Assembly: GCA_002484335.1 (NCBI GenBank)
Contig: DLJQ01000024.1
Location: forward strand, 1 to 52,191
Direction of reading: 5' to 3'
Origin: Flavobacteriales bacterium UBA7612
GTDB taxonomy: Bacteria; Bacteroidota; Bacteroidia; Flavobacteriales; Weeksellaceae
DNA: 52,191 nt
A program made the position numbers and the translations under genes. Of this stretch, positions 27,009-35,000 are shown piece by piece. Position 1 is the first letter of the stretch, and each line of letters opens with the position of its first letter. The notes beneath the pieces were generated by a model. It was not told the origin of the DNA, did not search any database, and was given only the letters and a program-made list of their open reading frames with translations.

Positions 27009-27854
27009 TTAATTATTTGTTTTTTCTAAAGATTTTATAATTAGATTTCCTTCTAATTCTAATTTTTCTATTTTGGTTTTTAATGATTCTGCTTTATCAA
27101 AATCACCTTTATTTTCAGATTTTGTTTTATAACCTTTTGCAACACGAATTTGACCTTTTAAGGATTCTTTTCTTTGAACTTTTTGTTCAGCTGTCATATT
27201 CTCAATTGATTTTTTTAAGTTATGTGTTGAAAATATTTGATGATTTCCTAAGATATCTCCAGTTTCTTGGTAATGTTTCAATTCATCATAAATCAATGAA
27301 TTTAATATATCAGCTTCAGAAACATTTTTAGCAATTTCTGCTCGTTGTTCTTCTGGTGTGTTTGGATCGTCTAATGCACCACGACCAGCAACTATTTTAT
27401 TATATGCAGTGATTTTATCATTAATTAAAATCTTGAATTCCTCTGGACATTCCTCTGAATTTAAAAATGGGAATTCTACACGAATAGGAAGATCATTATT
27501 CTTATTTTCTAAATTCTCAGTTTGATTTAGTTCTGGATTATAATTTTTTAAAATATTTTCATCTTTTCCAACAAATTCAGATGAATCAATGATATTTTCA
27601 TCTATAGATTTTGTAATTGTTTCTGGAGATGTGTAAATATGTTGTACTGTTTCTAAATCAGATATTTTATAAACTTTTTTAACTTCATAAATTAATTTAG
27701 AAAATTGATGTGGCGTACAACCTATTTTATTGAAATTTGATTCAAGATTTCTATCCTTAGATTGATTTTTTTTATAAAAATCAAATAGTAGATTAAATTT
27801 ATCTGAGTTACTAAGTGAAGGATGTTTAATGATATTTAAAATGTCTGCTTTCAT
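27009..27854 (-). CDS. Hypothetical 281-aa protein, first gene of packaging operon
   Basis: An acidic-to-neutral soluble protein with helical segments; the C-terminal third (SIENMTAEQKVQRKESLKGQI...) has a Lys/Glu-rich coil. A late-type motif is 43-56 bases upstream of the ATG at 27854, and a terminator sits directly before that. The N-terminal part (IGCTPHQFSKLIYEVKK) could bind DNA but no family was recognised. It is probably co-transcribed with the terminase genes despite a 170-base gap. Confidence 0.6.
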   Translation of the reverse strand: MKADILNIIKHPSLSNSDKFNLLFDFYKKNQSKDRNLESNFNKIGCTPHQFSKLIYEVKKVYKISDLETVQHIYTSPETITKSIDENIIDSSEFVGKDENILKNYNPELNQTENLENKNNDLPIRVEFPFLNSEECPEEFKILINDKITAYNKIVAGRGALDDPNTPEEQRAEIAKNVSEADILNSLIYDELKHYQETGDILGNHQIFSTHNLKKSIENMTAEQKVQRKESLKGQIRVAKGYKTKSENKGDFDKAESLKTKIEKLELEGNLIIKSLEKTNN

Positions 27855-27892
27855 ACGTTTTTGTTTTAAATATCCTTCTATTATTGTTTTGA

Positions 27893-27910
27893 GTTACTGA
27901 CACAAAAAAA
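27893..27910 (-). promoter_or_regulatory. Late-motif site before the packaging operon
   Basis: Minus-strand sequence has seven T then GTGTCAGTAACTC. TGACACAAAAAAAGCTACT (plus strand, 27898-27916) is identical to the tape measure site at 9678-9696 although the surrounding sequence is unrelated, except for an overlapping terminator stem here. Confidence 0.5.
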
Positions 27911-27930
27911 GCTACTTTTTTAAGTAGCTT
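27904..27930 (-). terminator. Terminator of the lysis operon
   Basis: AAGCTACTT (27909-27917) with AAGTAGCTT (27922-27930) forms a 9-bp stem followed on the minus strand by seven T (27904-27910). It overlaps the stop codon of the 68-aa gene, and its T-run is also part of the late-motif site. Confidence 0.8.
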
Positions 27931-28126
27931 TTTGATTATTTTTACCTATTAACTCAATACAATAAAAGACTGCTAATTGTATGTCGGCTCTTATATTTTC
28001 ATCCGATGCAGAATCACTGCCATTCCAGTCCATGAATAGTGTTAATAAATTATTTTTTAGAAAATCTTTGTCTTCTTCTGAAAGTTCTTTTAATGGTTTG
28101 CTGTTTTTTTTGGCATCAAGTAACAT
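27920..28126 (-). CDS. Hypothetical 68-aa protein ending the lysis operon
   Basis: Small acidic protein (MLLDAKKNSKPLKELSEEDKDFLKNN...). Its stop codon lies in the terminator stem. Its role is unknown; it follows the spanin-like gene in the same direction. Confidence 0.55.
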   Translation of the reverse strand: MLLDAKKNSKPLKELSEEDKDFLKNNLLTLFMDWNGSDSASDENIRADIQLAVFYCIELIGKNNQKAT

Positions 28127-28185
28127 TAGGTAAAATTTAATGGTTGTAATTTATTATTTTTAAGCGACAAAATAAGTCGTTAAAA

Positions 28186-28752
28186 TTATTTTTTTATAAA
28201 ATACTTATAAATTAAATAAATCATTAACGCTCCAAGTAATATTAATGCAACTAGAACTCCTATTGTAAAACCAAGTGTTTGATTTTCTTTATTCTTGTCG
28301 ATTTCTATTTGACTGTCATTTGATTTTACTTCTGATTTTGAGCTAGAATCTAACTTTAGTCGCTCATTGATTATTTGATGGTTATTTGATGAATTTAAAG
28401 AATCTTTTTTATTGTCAATTGATTTTCCGTTAATTATTCCTTTCCCTTTAAATTTCCAACCGTTATTTAATTTAATTATTTCCAATTCGTCATTATTATC
28501 TAACCCTTTGAATGAAAAATTAATTTCCTTCATGTAGCTGGACCAGGATAAAGAATCAATTTTATTAAGGTTATTATTCTTTTGAATTGAAATAGAAGAA
28601 TCAATTTTATTAATTTTTAATTCAGACTTTTCAATATCGACTTTTGATTTTTCTACAATTTTTTTTGAAGTTCTACATCCGTAAAAACTTATAATCAATA
28701 GAAATGATATAAGAAGTGCTATTAATGACACTATTTTTCTGTGATTCTTCAT
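28186..28752 (-). CDS. Unimolecular spanin-like lysis protein
   Basis: A 188-aa protein with an N-terminal signal and lipobox (LLIISFYGC, Cys26), then a Lys/Ser/Asn-rich extended linker of about 125 residues, and a C-terminal membrane helix (about 160-182) with basic end. An outer-membrane lipoprotein tied to the inner membrane by one C-terminal helix is the architecture of a unimolecular spanin (u-spanin), which disrupts the outer membrane at the end of lysis. It is the fourth gene of the lysis cassette after holin, endolysin and a lipoprotein. A distinct outer-membrane role is inferred, no known family match. Confidence 0.65.
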   Translation of the reverse strand: MKNHRKIVSLIALLISFLLIISFYGCRTSKKIVEKSKVDIEKSELKINKIDSSISIQKNNNLNKIDSLSWSSYMKEINFSFKGLDNNDELEIIKLNNGWKFKGKGIINGKSIDNKKDSLNSSNNHQIINERLKLDSSSKSEVKSNDSQIEIDKNKENQTLGFTIGVLVALILLGALMIYLIYKYFIKK

Positions 28753-28755
28753 AAG

Positions 28756-29394
28756 CTACTGATTAAAAGCTCTATTCATCCAGCCTCTTAAAAACTTATC
28801 TTGTGATGGATTCCGAACTGTTATATTTAAATAATATTTAGCGTTTTCAACGACCAGCTTTTTATGCAGCAATTCATTACCTATTACTTTATTTTTATTG
28901 CTTAATTCATTTATATCAAAAGTTATATTAGTATTTATAGAAATAAGGGAATCGTAATATAATTGATTAATAGGAGGAATTGTATCAGGAGTAAAAGTGT
29001 ACTTTAAATTATTTTCCTCCTGAAAAACTGCAATCTTTTTATTTAGAAGAATTTTAATTTCTGATTTTAAATCTTGTTGAGTGTTTTTTTTAGAAAGAAT
29101 ACTTTTCCCTTGATTGATTATATTATCATATTGATTTCTGTAAAACAACCCTCGTTTATTACTGATATTTAAATCTTTCCAAATAGAATAATTTAATTGA
29201 TATTCTTTGTAAACTGAATCAAAATTATTTATAGGAAAAATTAAAGCTGGTTCAATTTCAATTGAGTCTTTTTCTGTTTTTACGTCCAAAACAGTAGTTG
29301 GAGTAATTTCATTTCCTTGATCTGATAAATTGTTATTCTTAAAACATGATGTTAAAAGAAAAATCGATAAAATTATTAGTAGTTTATTTTTCAT
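28756..29394 (-). CDS. Lipoprotein of the lysis cassette
   Basis: A 212-aa protein with a signal peptide and lipobox MKNKLLIILSIFLLTSC (Cys17), followed by a helix-rich soluble part. It overlaps the endolysin gene by 11 bases and is followed after 3 bases by the spanin-like gene, so it is translated with them. It could assist lysis or act as an o-spanin-like or peptidoglycan-interacting factor, but no motif is recognised. Confidence 0.6.
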   Translation of the reverse strand: MKNKLLIILSIFLLTSCFKNNNLSDQGNEITPTTVLDVKTEKDSIEIEPALIFPINNFDSVYKEYQLNYSIWKDLNISNKRGLFYRNQYDNIINQGKSILSKKNTQQDLKSEIKILLNKKIAVFQEENNLKYTFTPDTIPPINQLYYDSLISINTNITFDINELSNKNKVIGNELLHKKLVVENAKYYLNITVRNPSQDKFLRGWMNRAFNQ

Positions 29395-29824
29395 TTTCTA
29401 ATAGTTTGTTTAATGGATTATTTATTAACTGTAATAAGTTATCTGTTACTTTACCTGTTTCAGATACTCCGAGAGCTTTTTGAATTTGTTTAATAGATCT
29501 TGATTGACCAGAGTTCACTCCAAAGTCATATAAAGTATCTGCAATAGATTGACTTTCTATTGAATCTGCGTCTAAAACATTCCAAAACTTAGATTTATAG
29601 AATTTCTTTACCAATTCGTCTAAATTTGAATCTTTGATGATAAGTCCATATTTAATTGGACCATTCTTTTTTTTGTAAGCATCAATAATTTTCCATCCTT
29701 CCCAAGTTTTATGAAAATTACGGGCTATACCTTTATAAGTTTCTCCTCCGTTATCACCTTTTACATCAGCATAACCTCCTTCATTAACTGAAGTTCGTTT
29801 GTAAGCATTATTAAAATTTGCCAT
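29384..29824 (-). CDS. Endolysin, glycosyl hydrolase family 108
   Basis: A 146-aa N-acetylmuramidase-like enzyme with the family signature NEGGYADVKGDNGGETYKGIA (catalytic Glu15). The C-terminal region has SIADTLYDFGVNSG and KQIQKALGVSETGKVT, typical of the PG-binding domain 3 attached to GH108 lysins. It would cleave peptidoglycan after holin permeabilises the inner membrane. There is no signal peptide, consistent with holin-dependent release. Six bases separate it from the holin gene. Confidence 0.9.
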   Translation of the reverse strand: MANFNNAYKRTSVNEGGYADVKGDNGGETYKGIARNFHKTWEGWKIIDAYKKKNGPIKYGLIIKDSNLDELVKKFYKSKFWNVLDADSIESQSIADTLYDFGVNSGQSRSIKQIQKALGVSETGKVTDNLLQLINNPLNKLLENEK

Positions 29825-29829
29825 TGTTA

Positions 29830-30294
29830 CTATTTTTTATTGTTTAACATTTTTTCAAATACTGTTACAGAGGTTTTTCTTATCCAGCTAATAAAAATTG
29901 TGATTAAGTCGATATTTTCAACTTTTTTCTTATTTTTTACAGAAAGTATATTAGCTAAAATGGAAAGACATTCATTTGCCAATAATATTCTTACAGCTAA
30001 GTCTGCTGTCCATACAAAATTCATTTCTAAAGCTATTCCTAATACAGAAACTGTGAATGGTATTATTAATAATAATAGTTTAGTTACAAAACCAAACATA
30101 AATATTCTAGGAGAAATTTTTTCATCAAGTATAATTCCTTTTACAACTCCTAAAAACATATCTATCATCATAGCAAAGAATAGAAACAAAGCCATGTCAT
30201 AGTTTAGGTTTATTAAAGCAAAAAAACCATAAAAAAAGCATTTTATAATATTGCTGGTAGTAGCATCTGTACCAAAGCATTCATACAATCTCAT
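29830..30294 (-). CDS. Phage holin
   Basis: A 154-aa membrane protein with several hydrophobic helices (about 15-45, 70-95, 95-125) and a basic C-terminus, like holins of the phage_holin_4-type family. It forms the membrane holes that time lysis. First gene of the lysis operon; a late-motif site is about 40 bases upstream of its ATG. Confidence 0.85.
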   Translation of the reverse strand: MRLYECFGTDATTSNIIKCFFYGFFALINLNYDMALFLFFAMMIDMFLGVVKGIILDEKISPRIFMFGFVTKLLLLIIPFTVSVLGIALEMNFVWTADLAVRILLANECLSILANILSVKNKKKVENIDLITIFISWIRKTSVTVFEKMLNNKK

Positions 30295-30330
30295 ATTTTT
30301 TACTCAAATATCTCATAGTAAAAAAAATAA

Positions 30331-30347
30331 CTTGTTGACACAAAAAA
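30331..30347 (-). promoter_or_regulatory. Late-motif site before the lysis operon
   Basis: Minus strand reads seven T then GTGTCAACAAG, about 40 bases before the holin ATG. Same core as at 9671, 22273, 27893 and 35212. Confidence 0.5.
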
Positions 30348-30477
30348 ATCTCTTTAAAAGGATTTTACATTTTTTATTTAAAAAAACTGTCTCAAATAGG
30401 TTAGTTGTAGGTTATAGTTTTGGTCTAATTTTATAATTCAAAAATGCAGAAATCAATGTTTTTCAGAAAGGACAAAG

Positions 30478-30504
30478 AAAAATCCCACTTATAAAGAGGG
30501 ATTT
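30478..30504 (-). terminator. Terminator-like hairpin between tail-fibre and lysis units
   Basis: AAATCCC (30480-30486) pairs with GGGATTT (30498-30504) around an 11-base loop, with T residues beyond it on the minus strand. It insulates the lysis operon from upstream minus-strand transcription. Confidence 0.55.
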
Positions 30505-30505
30505 G

Positions 30506-30513
30506 TATATTTG
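30506..30513 (+). promoter_or_regulatory. -7 promoter element of the 45-aa moron
   Basis: TATATTTG matches the Bacteroidota -7 consensus TAnnTTTG and lies 13 bases before the ATG at 30527. A clear -33 TTTG is not seen 19-21 bases upstream, so the promoter may be weak or activated. Confidence 0.4.
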
Positions 30514-30526
30514 AAAAAAAAATAAG

Positions 30527-30664
30527 ATGAAATTATATTGCAAATTCAATATCCATAAATGGAATTACACTTCAAAAACATTAAGAACTTGTTGTTATTG
30601 TAATAAAACACAAGAATATATTAATGAAGGTCCTGTATCAGGATTCGGAGATTTTTCATATTGA
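30527..30664 (+). CDS. Cys-rich 45-aa protein, DUF1660-like
   Basis: A small plus-strand gene encoding MKLYCKFNIHKWNYTSKTL..., with Cys-x-x-x-x-His at the start and CCYCNK in the middle, a potential zinc-knuckle pattern (C5, H10, C-C-x-C). This resembles the prophage DUF1660 type of small Cys-rich proteins. It faces the tail fibre gene, with a hairpin terminator on both sides. Function unknown; probably a lysogenic moron. Confidence 0.55.
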   Translation: MKLYCKFNIHKWNYTSKTLRTCCYCNKTQEYINEGPVSGFGDFSY

Positions 30665-30688
30665 AAACTATTAAAAAATAGTTTTCAA
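30661..30688. terminator. Bidirectional terminator
   Basis: TTGAAAACTATT (30661-30672) and AATAGTTTTCAA (30677-30688) form a 12-bp palindrome between the 45-aa moron and the convergent tail fibre gene. It overlaps the stop codon of the former and ends just before the stop codon of the latter. Confidence 0.8.
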
Positions 30689-32359
30689 TTATTCTTCTGA
30701 AAAAATAACTAAATTATTAGTTATCCATTTTTTAAATATTTGATACAATCTATAATGACCAGCTCTATTAGGGTGTAACATATCTGTTGATGAATTAGTA
30801 AAAAAACTATTATATTCTTCTAACGTTGGTAATAAATTTCCAATTTTAAATAAATCTAGTAACGGCACAGAATAAATATCTGAGGCTTCTCTTATTGCGT
30901 TCACATAATCATTTATATATAAATTTAGAGAATTTGAATAATTTTCTGCAGGTTGTACATTTGTAGAACCAAAAGTAGCGTAACCTCTATGTAATGGAGT
31001 TACTAACACTATTTGAGAATTAGGAAAATTCTTTTTTGCAAAAAGTAATAAATTATTAATTCTTCCTTTAAATGTCGAGGAATTGTATAAATAATCTTTT
31101 CGTTTTAGATTTTGCATTGTTCCATTTTTATTTACACTTTCAGTTAATTCATTATAAAAATCACCCAAAGGTATGTTGGAATTATAATCATTAGTTCCTC
31201 CAAAAATGAAAATTGTTTCAAAATTAATACCGCTTGATTTTGCCGTATTTAATTGTGTTAACATTTGATTGTATTGAGCACCATTAACTGCATAAGAAGT
31301 GTTATTAACGAGTAAATCATCAGCTAAAAAAGAATGATATGTTTTATCTGTGCCTACTCCAAAAGTTATACTATCGCCGATAAATGCAAAATTTAAACTT
31401 GAAAAATCCCCAATTTTTTTATTAAGAAATTCTAAGCCATTCTCTGAACTATTTTTTTTAATGTTTAAATATTTTGTATAAGAAGTATCCTTTTTGTATT
31501 GAACTATTATTTTATACATATCTGAAGTAACCTCAAAATCAAAATCAAAATAATAATTTTTAGTACTTCCTATCTTGACACTACTTGTATTTCTGTTATC
31601 TATATATTTAATTACTTCATTTTTGCTATTGAATATAATAACTGCTGGAATAAACAAATCGGTATCAATATACCCTACAGATTTTCCCTTAACCCTTTCT
31701 ATATTATTTTTCGAGTTGTCTATTGATAAAAAAGTCCAAGTATTATAAACACCTAAACTGTTAATATTATATTCCGAACTACTTGTTCTGTTATATACTG
31801 ACCTATCAGCCGTGCTATCTAAATCACTATTCGAGGAATTAGAAACACTAGAAGGGTTTAAATTAAAATTTTTAGGAAACAAAACAGAAGCAACCTCTCT
31901 ATTTGCTATTGGGTTTTCAGAATTCACATCAAATTCTTTATCTACATCGACATGAAAATTCTCAATAAAATCATCTATTTTTTCAATAGCATCATTTACT
32001 GCTGTCATGTCAGGTTTGGCAATAGGAAAGTAATCCAAAGAAAAAGAATTCCCATCCCAAAAAATAAATCCCATATAATTATTAGTAGCATCTGCAGCAG
32101 GTAAAACTACATTACCAAAATTTTTATATGTACCTGGTTGAGTTACTAAAAAAACACCTTGTCCTAAATCAGATGGTAGAGTAGATGTCGTTGAAATTTT
32201 ACCTGGATAAATTCCTCCAGATGAAGCTACTAATCTTTTGTGTTGTTCAGATATATTTTCTGCATGATTTTGAAGAACTTGTACAAGAGCATTCATTTCT
32301 TCAGCATTTTGTTGAGAACCAAATGTTTTTGGTAGCCATACAGGATAAGATATTTCCAT
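30689..32359 (-). CDS. Tail fibre with C-terminal SGNH (GDSL) esterase
   Basis: A 556-aa protein. The N-terminal ~120 residues (coiled coil LVQVLQNHAENISEQHK, then a beta segment) look like the trimerising base of a fibre. From about residue 320 a SGNH hydrolase follows: block I FIGDSITFG (Ser about 326), GGTND (about 388) and the block V D-x-x-H in TDMLHPN (about 529). Such esterases deacetylate surface polysaccharide, so the phage probably removes acetyl groups from host capsule or O-antigen while binding. A structural gene outside the main tail block, it stands alone after a terminator. Confidence 0.8.
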   Translation of the reverse strand: MEISYPVWLPKTFGSQQNAEEMNALVQVLQNHAENISEQHKRLVASSGGIYPGKISTTSTLPSDLGQGVFLVTQPGTYKNFGNVVLPAADATNNYMGFIFWDGNSFSLDYFPIAKPDMTAVNDAIEKIDDFIENFHVDVDKEFDVNSENPIANREVASVLFPKNFNLNPSSVSNSSNSDLDSTADRSVYNRTSSSEYNINSLGVYNTWTFLSIDNSKNNIERVKGKSVGYIDTDLFIPAVIIFNSKNEVIKYIDNRNTSSVKIGSTKNYYFDFDFEVTSDMYKIIVQYKKDTSYTKYLNIKKNSSENGLEFLNKKIGDFSSLNFAFIGDSITFGVGTDKTYHSFLADDLLVNNTSYAVNGAQYNQMLTQLNTAKSSGINFETIFIFGGTNDYNSNIPLGDFYNELTESVNKNGTMQNLKRKDYLYNSSTFKGRINNLLLFAKKNFPNSQIVLVTPLHRGYATFGSTNVQPAENYSNSLNLYINDYVNAIREASDIYSVPLLDLFKIGNLLPTLEEYNSFFTNSSTDMLHPNRAGHYRLYQIFKKWITNNLVIFSEE

Positions 32360-32391
32360 AATTTTTTATTGAAAATTAGATGTATTGTTGT

Positions 32392-32420
32392 AAAAAAAAA
32401 CTGACGCAATTAAGCATCAG
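32392..32420 (-). terminator. Terminator between 176-aa gene and tail fibre
   Basis: CTGATGC, loop TTAATT, GCGTCAG on the minus strand with nine T following. It spans the end of the 176-aa gene. Part of the stem (GCGTCAG) resembles the late motif, possibly incidental. Confidence 0.75.
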
Positions 32421-32940
32421 AAGTCCATTTATGTTGAAAACGTTTTAGTTTAGCTGATGATTTTTTGTATCTCATATACATCCTTTCTATCGATTCTAAT
32501 GTATGTCCATGTTCTTCTAAATCATAATCTTTCATATACTGTCGAATACCTTCTTTAATCTTTCCTGTACCTTCATAACCTCTCAAATATGAATTGATTG
32601 AAGTTCTAAATATATCTTCAAGCATATGATTAAGATCTTCTACAAATTCTTCTGGTAATTTCAAAAAATGATTTTTACCATCAATATATTGATATACTGA
32701 TGCTGAGTATATTTTAGAAGATAAATCTTGAACTTCAAAAACCATATTATAAAATCTTTTGGTTGTAGGTCTTTCTGCTTTTTCGCACATAGATCTTATG
32801 TATCTACCAAGTGAAGATTTTAAATCTATTTTTACACCTTTTACTTTTTTACCTGCAATAGTATATTCTTTACCTTCAAAAAAATCATATAATATAGGAA
32901 TAAGCTCTGGACGAATAGTAGTTTGAATTAGTGTACTCAT
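32410..32940 (-). CDS. Hypothetical 176-aa phage protein
   Basis: A basic, helical soluble protein (MSTLIQTTIRPELIPILYDFFEGKEYTIAG...) of unknown family. It follows the 166-aa gene by 12 bases, so the two form a small operon between early genes and the tail fibre. Could belong to DNA metabolism or host takeover rather than structure. No motif recognised. Confidence 0.55.
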   Translation of the reverse strand: MSTLIQTTIRPELIPILYDFFEGKEYTIAGKKVKGVKIDLKSSLGRYIRSMCEKAERPTTKRFYNMVFEVQDLSSKIYSASVYQYIDGKNHFLKLPEEFVEDLNHMLEDIFRTSINSYLRGYEGTGKIKEGIRQYMKDYDLEEHGHTLESIERMYMRYKKSSAKLKRFQHKWTSDA

Positions 32941-32951
32941 GATAAAATTAA

Positions 32952-33452
32952 TTAGATATAAATGAAAGGATATGTAAAAGTGTAACCTGTATTTACGACA
33001 TTTTTAATTGTTGCTGGTATTATTGATTTTGAAGTAAATTTTGCTTCTGTAAAATTTAAATCAGATGCAAATGAAAGTGTAGGTTTTCTATTTTGTTTAA
33101 CATCATTTCGACCTACAATTATTTCTGATCCATCTGATAATATTAATCCTATTAGTTTTACTTTTTTTAGAAATTCACTTTCTAATGCATGTTCATTTGT
33201 ATTAGATCTATAAGAAAATTGAACAGTTTGTGTATATACTCCTCCAGCTCTCGTTTCTTCATAATCTTGCTTAAAAGATAAAGAAGATCTTGAATGCTTA
33301 ATATTGATAGCTGTACCAGCAACTAATGTTTTGTAAAATCCTTTTTTTGAAGTATTATTTTCTTCTACATCTACTAAAATAGATGCAACTTTATCATTGG
33401 TATATAAATTAACTTTACATACAACTCTTAAATGTTTATTTTGTTGATTCAT
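32952..33452 (-). CDS. Hypothetical 166-aa beta-rich protein
   Basis: Beta-strand-rich and soluble, with Thr/Ser/Asn-rich strands in the second half (TNVVNTGYTFTYPFIYI at the end). The absence of a signal peptide and its position between fibre and early genes leave its role open; a minor structural protein is possible. No recognised family. Confidence 0.5.
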   Translation of the reverse strand: MNQQNKHLRVVCKVNLYTNDKVASILVDVEENNTSKKGFYKTLVAGTAINIKHSRSSLSFKQDYEETRAGGVYTQTVQFSYRSNTNEHALESEFLKKVKLIGLILSDGSEIIVGRNDVKQNRKPTLSFASDLNFTEAKFTSKSIIPATIKNVVNTGYTFTYPFIYI

Positions 33453-33482
33453 AATAAAAAAGGATTATTACAAAAATAAACA

Positions 33483-33519
33483 AAAAAATAGACATTAATT
33501 ATTTTAATGTCTATTTTTT
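33483..33519. terminator. Bidirectional terminator at the early-late boundary
   Basis: TAGACATTAA (33489-33498) and TTTAATGTCTA (33503-33513), loop TTAT, with A and T tracts. It includes a TGTCTA-N5-TTTGTTT element (33506-33524) like the early operator candidates. It separates the 128-aa gene from the next minus-strand operon. Confidence 0.8.
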
Positions 33520-33532
33520 GTTTATAAATTAA

Positions 33533-33919
33533 TCATAAAAATCCTTTATTAGATTTTATCTGGATATTCTTATGTATTTGAGAAAAATCAATATCTATTT
33601 TTCCTAAATTTTTAAAACTTTCACAAAGCTTATTTAATTCTAAATAATGTTTTTGATTAACTGATTCATATTGAATAATAAATTTCATATATAAGTCAAT
33701 AGTAGGAGTTCCTTTAGCTAATAGGAAATTAAATTTTTTATTGATTTTTTCTAAATCCCAATTAGCAGATTTTCTATTAAAAATTAAAATCAGATTGTAA
33801 ATTTCTAAATTAGTCTTAAAATCTATTTTATTTGATAATATCTCAATTTGTAAATACTGTTCTTTAAGTATTTTTCTTTCATTTAAAGATTTTATAATTA
33901 TTTGAATTATTTTTTTCAT
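33533..33919 (-). CDS. Hypothetical 128-aa protein
   Basis: A helical protein (KKIIQIIIKSLNERKILKEQ...) with Ile/Leu/Lys-rich composition, no signal or membrane helix. Last gene of an early operon. No family recognised. Confidence 0.5.
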   Translation of the reverse strand: MKKIIQIIIKSLNERKILKEQYLQIEILSNKIDFKTNLEIYNLILIFNRKSANWDLEKINKKFNFLLAKGTPTIDLYMKFIIQYESVNQKHYLELNKLCESFKNLGKIDIDFSQIHKNIQIKSNKGFL

Positions 33920-33922
33920 CTA

Positions 33923-34033
33923 TTATAATTTTATATTAAACTCCTGAGCCGTTTTTCTTATAGCCGTTTCAAATTTATTTTCTAAGTTTTGAATAAAACT
34001 TGTAGATTGTAATATAGGTTGTTCAAATGCCAT
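33923..34033 (-). CDS. Possible 36-aa protein
   Basis: Short frame MAFEQPILQSTSFIQNLENKF..., ending four bases before the start of the 128-aa gene. It is too small for a firm call; amphipathic helical pattern only. Confidence 0.3.
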   Translation of the reverse strand: MAFEQPILQSTSFIQNLENKFETAIRKTAQEFNIKL

Positions 34034-34101
34034 TTCTGTACCTTTTCTAACAAGGTTTTAAGTTGAATTGATTCTTCAGAATTAACACCTGCATTGTCCA
34101 T
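33982..34101 (-). CDS. Possible 39-aa protein, or C-terminal remnant
   Basis: Short frame MDNAGVNSEESIQLKTLLEK... It lies in the same frame as the 76-aa gene at 34198-34428, and the frame from that gene's stop codon to 33982 has no other stop (about 70 codons). It could be a separate gene with a non-ATG start, or the split remnant of a longer gene. Overlaps the 36-aa frame. Confidence 0.3.
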   Translation of the reverse strand: MDNAGVNSEESIQLKTLLEKVQKWHLNNLYYNLQVLFKT

Positions 34102-34197
34102 TTCTTCTAATATTGCTAAAGCATGTATTGTTGCTTTTATTAGAAATGTATTTTTTTCTTTTTTGAGAGTTGTTTTTTCATTAGTAATTATTAAAAA

Positions 34198-34428
34198 TTA
34201 ATATCTTCTATTAACAAAATCTTGATAATATTTTTGTCTTAATTCATAATTATCTTCTATTAATTTTTCGATAAATTCTTCATGATTTTCTATTCTTTGT
34301 TTTAAAAAATTAATTTCATTTTCATTAGAATTAATTATGCTTTTTTTTTCTTTATTATCAGATATTACTATTAATATTATAACTATTAAAACTATAAGTA
34401 TTAACACTGTATAAAATTGTATCTTCAT
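34198..34428 (-). CDS. Small membrane-anchored coiled-coil protein, 76 aa
   Basis: A hydrophobic segment (about residues 6-24: YTVLILIVLIVIILIVI) is followed by a charged coiled coil (NENEINFLKQRIENHEEFIEKL). It is probably an inner-membrane protein with a cytoplasmic tail, perhaps a host-interaction or exclusion protein; the role is unknown. Four bases separate its stop from the neighbouring gene. Confidence 0.55.
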   Translation of the reverse strand: MKIQFYTVLILIVLIVIILIVISDNKEKKSIINSNENEINFLKQRIENHEEFIEKLIEDNYELRQKYYQDFVNRRY

Positions 34429-34431
34429 ATT

Positions 34432-34635
34432 TTATATATTTTCAATTAAAAATTCTTTAATTTTTGAGAAAGATGTTTTTTGTAAAAAAAATTGCATCTG
34501 TTTTAGCTCTTCTTTATTTTGTACTAATTCTAAAATATAACCATATATAAAATTGGTACATTCTACAACTTCATTAATTGTTTGGCAATCGTTAATTATT
34601 AATATAACTTTTGCCTGTTCTACAACATTTAGCAT
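34432..34635 (-). CDS. Hypothetical 67-aa early protein
   Basis: Helical protein (MLNVVEQAKVILIINDCQTINEVVECTNFIYG...) without identifiable motif. Early operon member, 3 bases before the 76-aa gene and 30 after the 91-aa gene. Confidence 0.5.
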   Translation of the reverse strand: MLNVVEQAKVILIINDCQTINEVVECTNFIYGYILELVQNKEELKQMQFFLQKTSFSKIKEFLIENI

Positions 34636-34665
34636 GCAATTTCATTTTTAGGTTCTGATTCTTCT

Positions 34666-34941
34666 TCATTTTTTTTCTAATCCCAATTCTTCATATAATA
34701 TTGATGTATCATATGATTCAAAAATGTAAATGAGATTTTGATCTAAATATTTTTTAAATAATTTCATGTCTAATGATGAACTCATTAAAATTGGACCAGC
34801 AAAAACATTAAATTCTTTTAAGTGTATGAAAAATGGAAAGTTTTCACGTATAACCATTCTAGGAATACCTGAATAATCTATTATTTTAGTTTTAAAATCT
34901 GAAGATTTTGCTTTTTTTATATTTATTGTTGCTACACTCAT
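34666..34941 (-). CDS. Hypothetical 91-aa early protein
   Basis: Mixed alpha/beta protein (MSVATINIKKAKSSDFKTKIIDYSG...). It lies in the early operon and is preceded by two TGTCTA-type operator-like sites (34942-34960 and 34958-34976) and the iteron region. Function unknown. Confidence 0.5.
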   Translation of the reverse strand: MSVATINIKKAKSSDFKTKIIDYSGIPRMVIRENFPFFIHLKEFNVFAGPILMSSSLDMKLFKKYLDQNLIYIFESYDTSILYEELGLEKK

Positions 34942-35000
34942 GTCTATTTTTTATTAAAATGTCTAAAATTTGTTTCTATTAAGTGAAAAAATAAAATCGT

